Assembly (NCBI RefSeq): GCF_037975245.1 | Contig: NC_092580.1 | Coordinates: 15,639,001-15,703,000, forward strand | Source of the DNA: Apostichopus japonicus | Lineage: Eukaryota; Echinodermata; Holothuroidea; Aspidochirotida; Stichopodidae | Direction: 5' to 3' | DNA: 64,000 bases | Part shown: positions 63,401-64,000 of the stretch, one piece after another | How positions within the stretch are numbered: the stretch's first letter is position 1 | Layout: each line of letters begins with the position of its first letter | Position numbers and translations under genes: made by a program | The notes under the pieces: generated by a model | Databases searched by the model: none | The model's input: the letters and a program-made list of their open reading frames with translations, nothing else | Told to the model about the DNA's origin: nothing

Positions 63401-64000
63401 CAATTATTTGAAACACTTTGTGATTTATCCCTACTGCCCTTTTTACATTTATATATGTATATAGAAATTAATGAAAGGTACACAGATTTGATTATGGTAA
63501 TAATAAAACAGATTGCTGAAGCTTGAGAATGAGTGACCATTAATTGTACATTCTAGCATATTTTGGGAAATAGTAATGACCTTTAAACTCACAGAACAAG
63601 TCATAAGAAAAGTCTAGATCGGTTGTAGAGAGAGAGAGAAAAAAAACCCCTAAAATTAAAGGTTTGGTGTGCTCATGTATATTTGCTTAACAGAAGATGA
63701 TGCGCTGTTTTATCAACATGCACGATACTACTTTAATTGTATGGAATTCTGTGAGCATGCCATCCTACAGGCAATCTCAGTGATTGCTGTGAGGCTGTTT
63801 GTCTTCGAGTTAAATCTATATATTGATTAGTTATAAACCACACTTTAATTAAACCGTTTATCGCTCGAAACCCTTGTCATGATCTGATGATCTCTTTATT
63901 TCAGTGTGATTACGTGCGTTGTGTCATGAACTTTGAAGTATTTTTTCAATGTAATGTATATATAGTGTTTGCATTTGTTATCTGTCCTCTAACGATGGCT
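60485..64000 (+). other. Intron 6, 5' part (to window end)
   Basis: Starts GTAAGT. Contains poly-G/C tracts (60772, 61117, 62280, 62626), a (GT/GC)n patch at 61935-61980 and no exon continuing the GAIN pattern. The next exon is expected beyond 64000. Confidence 0.55.

Noticed and set aside
63905-64000. Possible next exon after TCTCTTTATTTCAG, phase 0 and open to the window end
   Set aside because: The residues (Cys-rich, then hydrophobic) do not resemble the expected GAIN beta-strands, and no donor is in view. It cannot be decided here.

Overview
The window is AT-rich, intron-rich animal genomic DNA. It contains the 5' half of one confident protein-coding gene on the + strand. The rest is non-coding sequence full of microsatellites, minisatellites and small transposon relics. 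The evidence for a eukaryote is direct: six exons joined by GT...AG introns in compatible phases, long introns, and (AT)n arrays. The gene type (EGF repeats, HormR and GAIN domains) and the kind of repeats fit a marine invertebrate. An echinoderm or a relative is my best guess, and it is inference only.

The gene runs from a signal-peptide exon at 31162-31276 through exons at 39106-39810, 40535-40713, 52658-52804, 53500-53594 and 60322-60484, and it continues past the window. Joined, the exons give 1404 bases, an uninterrupted 468 codons. The product has a cleavable signal peptide, six EGF-like domains in one exon, a HormR-like cysteine/tryptophan module, and the start of a helical GAIN subdomain A. 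This is the N-terminal architecture of an adhesion-class G-protein-coupled receptor. The rest of GAIN, the GPS autoproteolysis site and the seven-helix domain should lie downstream of 64000.

Region 1-31 kb (5' flank or intergenic) has no gene I can support. It holds an approximately 1 kb element with 60-bp perfect inverted repeats (4010-5004), a dispersed repeat family (5157-7287 and 9775-9965), a 164-bp tandem repeat beside a frameshifted transposon-type ORF relic (8032-9003), many (AT)n arrays, an approximately 650-bp CAT/CGT minisatellite (23310-23960), a cluster of nuclear-receptor-like and RFX-like motifs (25054-25382), and a foldback element (29513-29690).

The introns carry a hAT-type MITE with a visible paralogous empty site (37009-37383), a second hAT-like MITE with a perfect 8-bp target duplication (53652-54030), three copies of a tRNA-derived repeat bordering AT arrays (44 kb, 48.6 kb, 53.2 kb), a 61-bp tandem array (41116-41530), and other satellites. 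I found no rRNA gene, CRISPR array, bacterial operon or intact autonomous transposon. The most informative items are the receptor gene and the dated, mechanistically readable mobile-element insertions around it.
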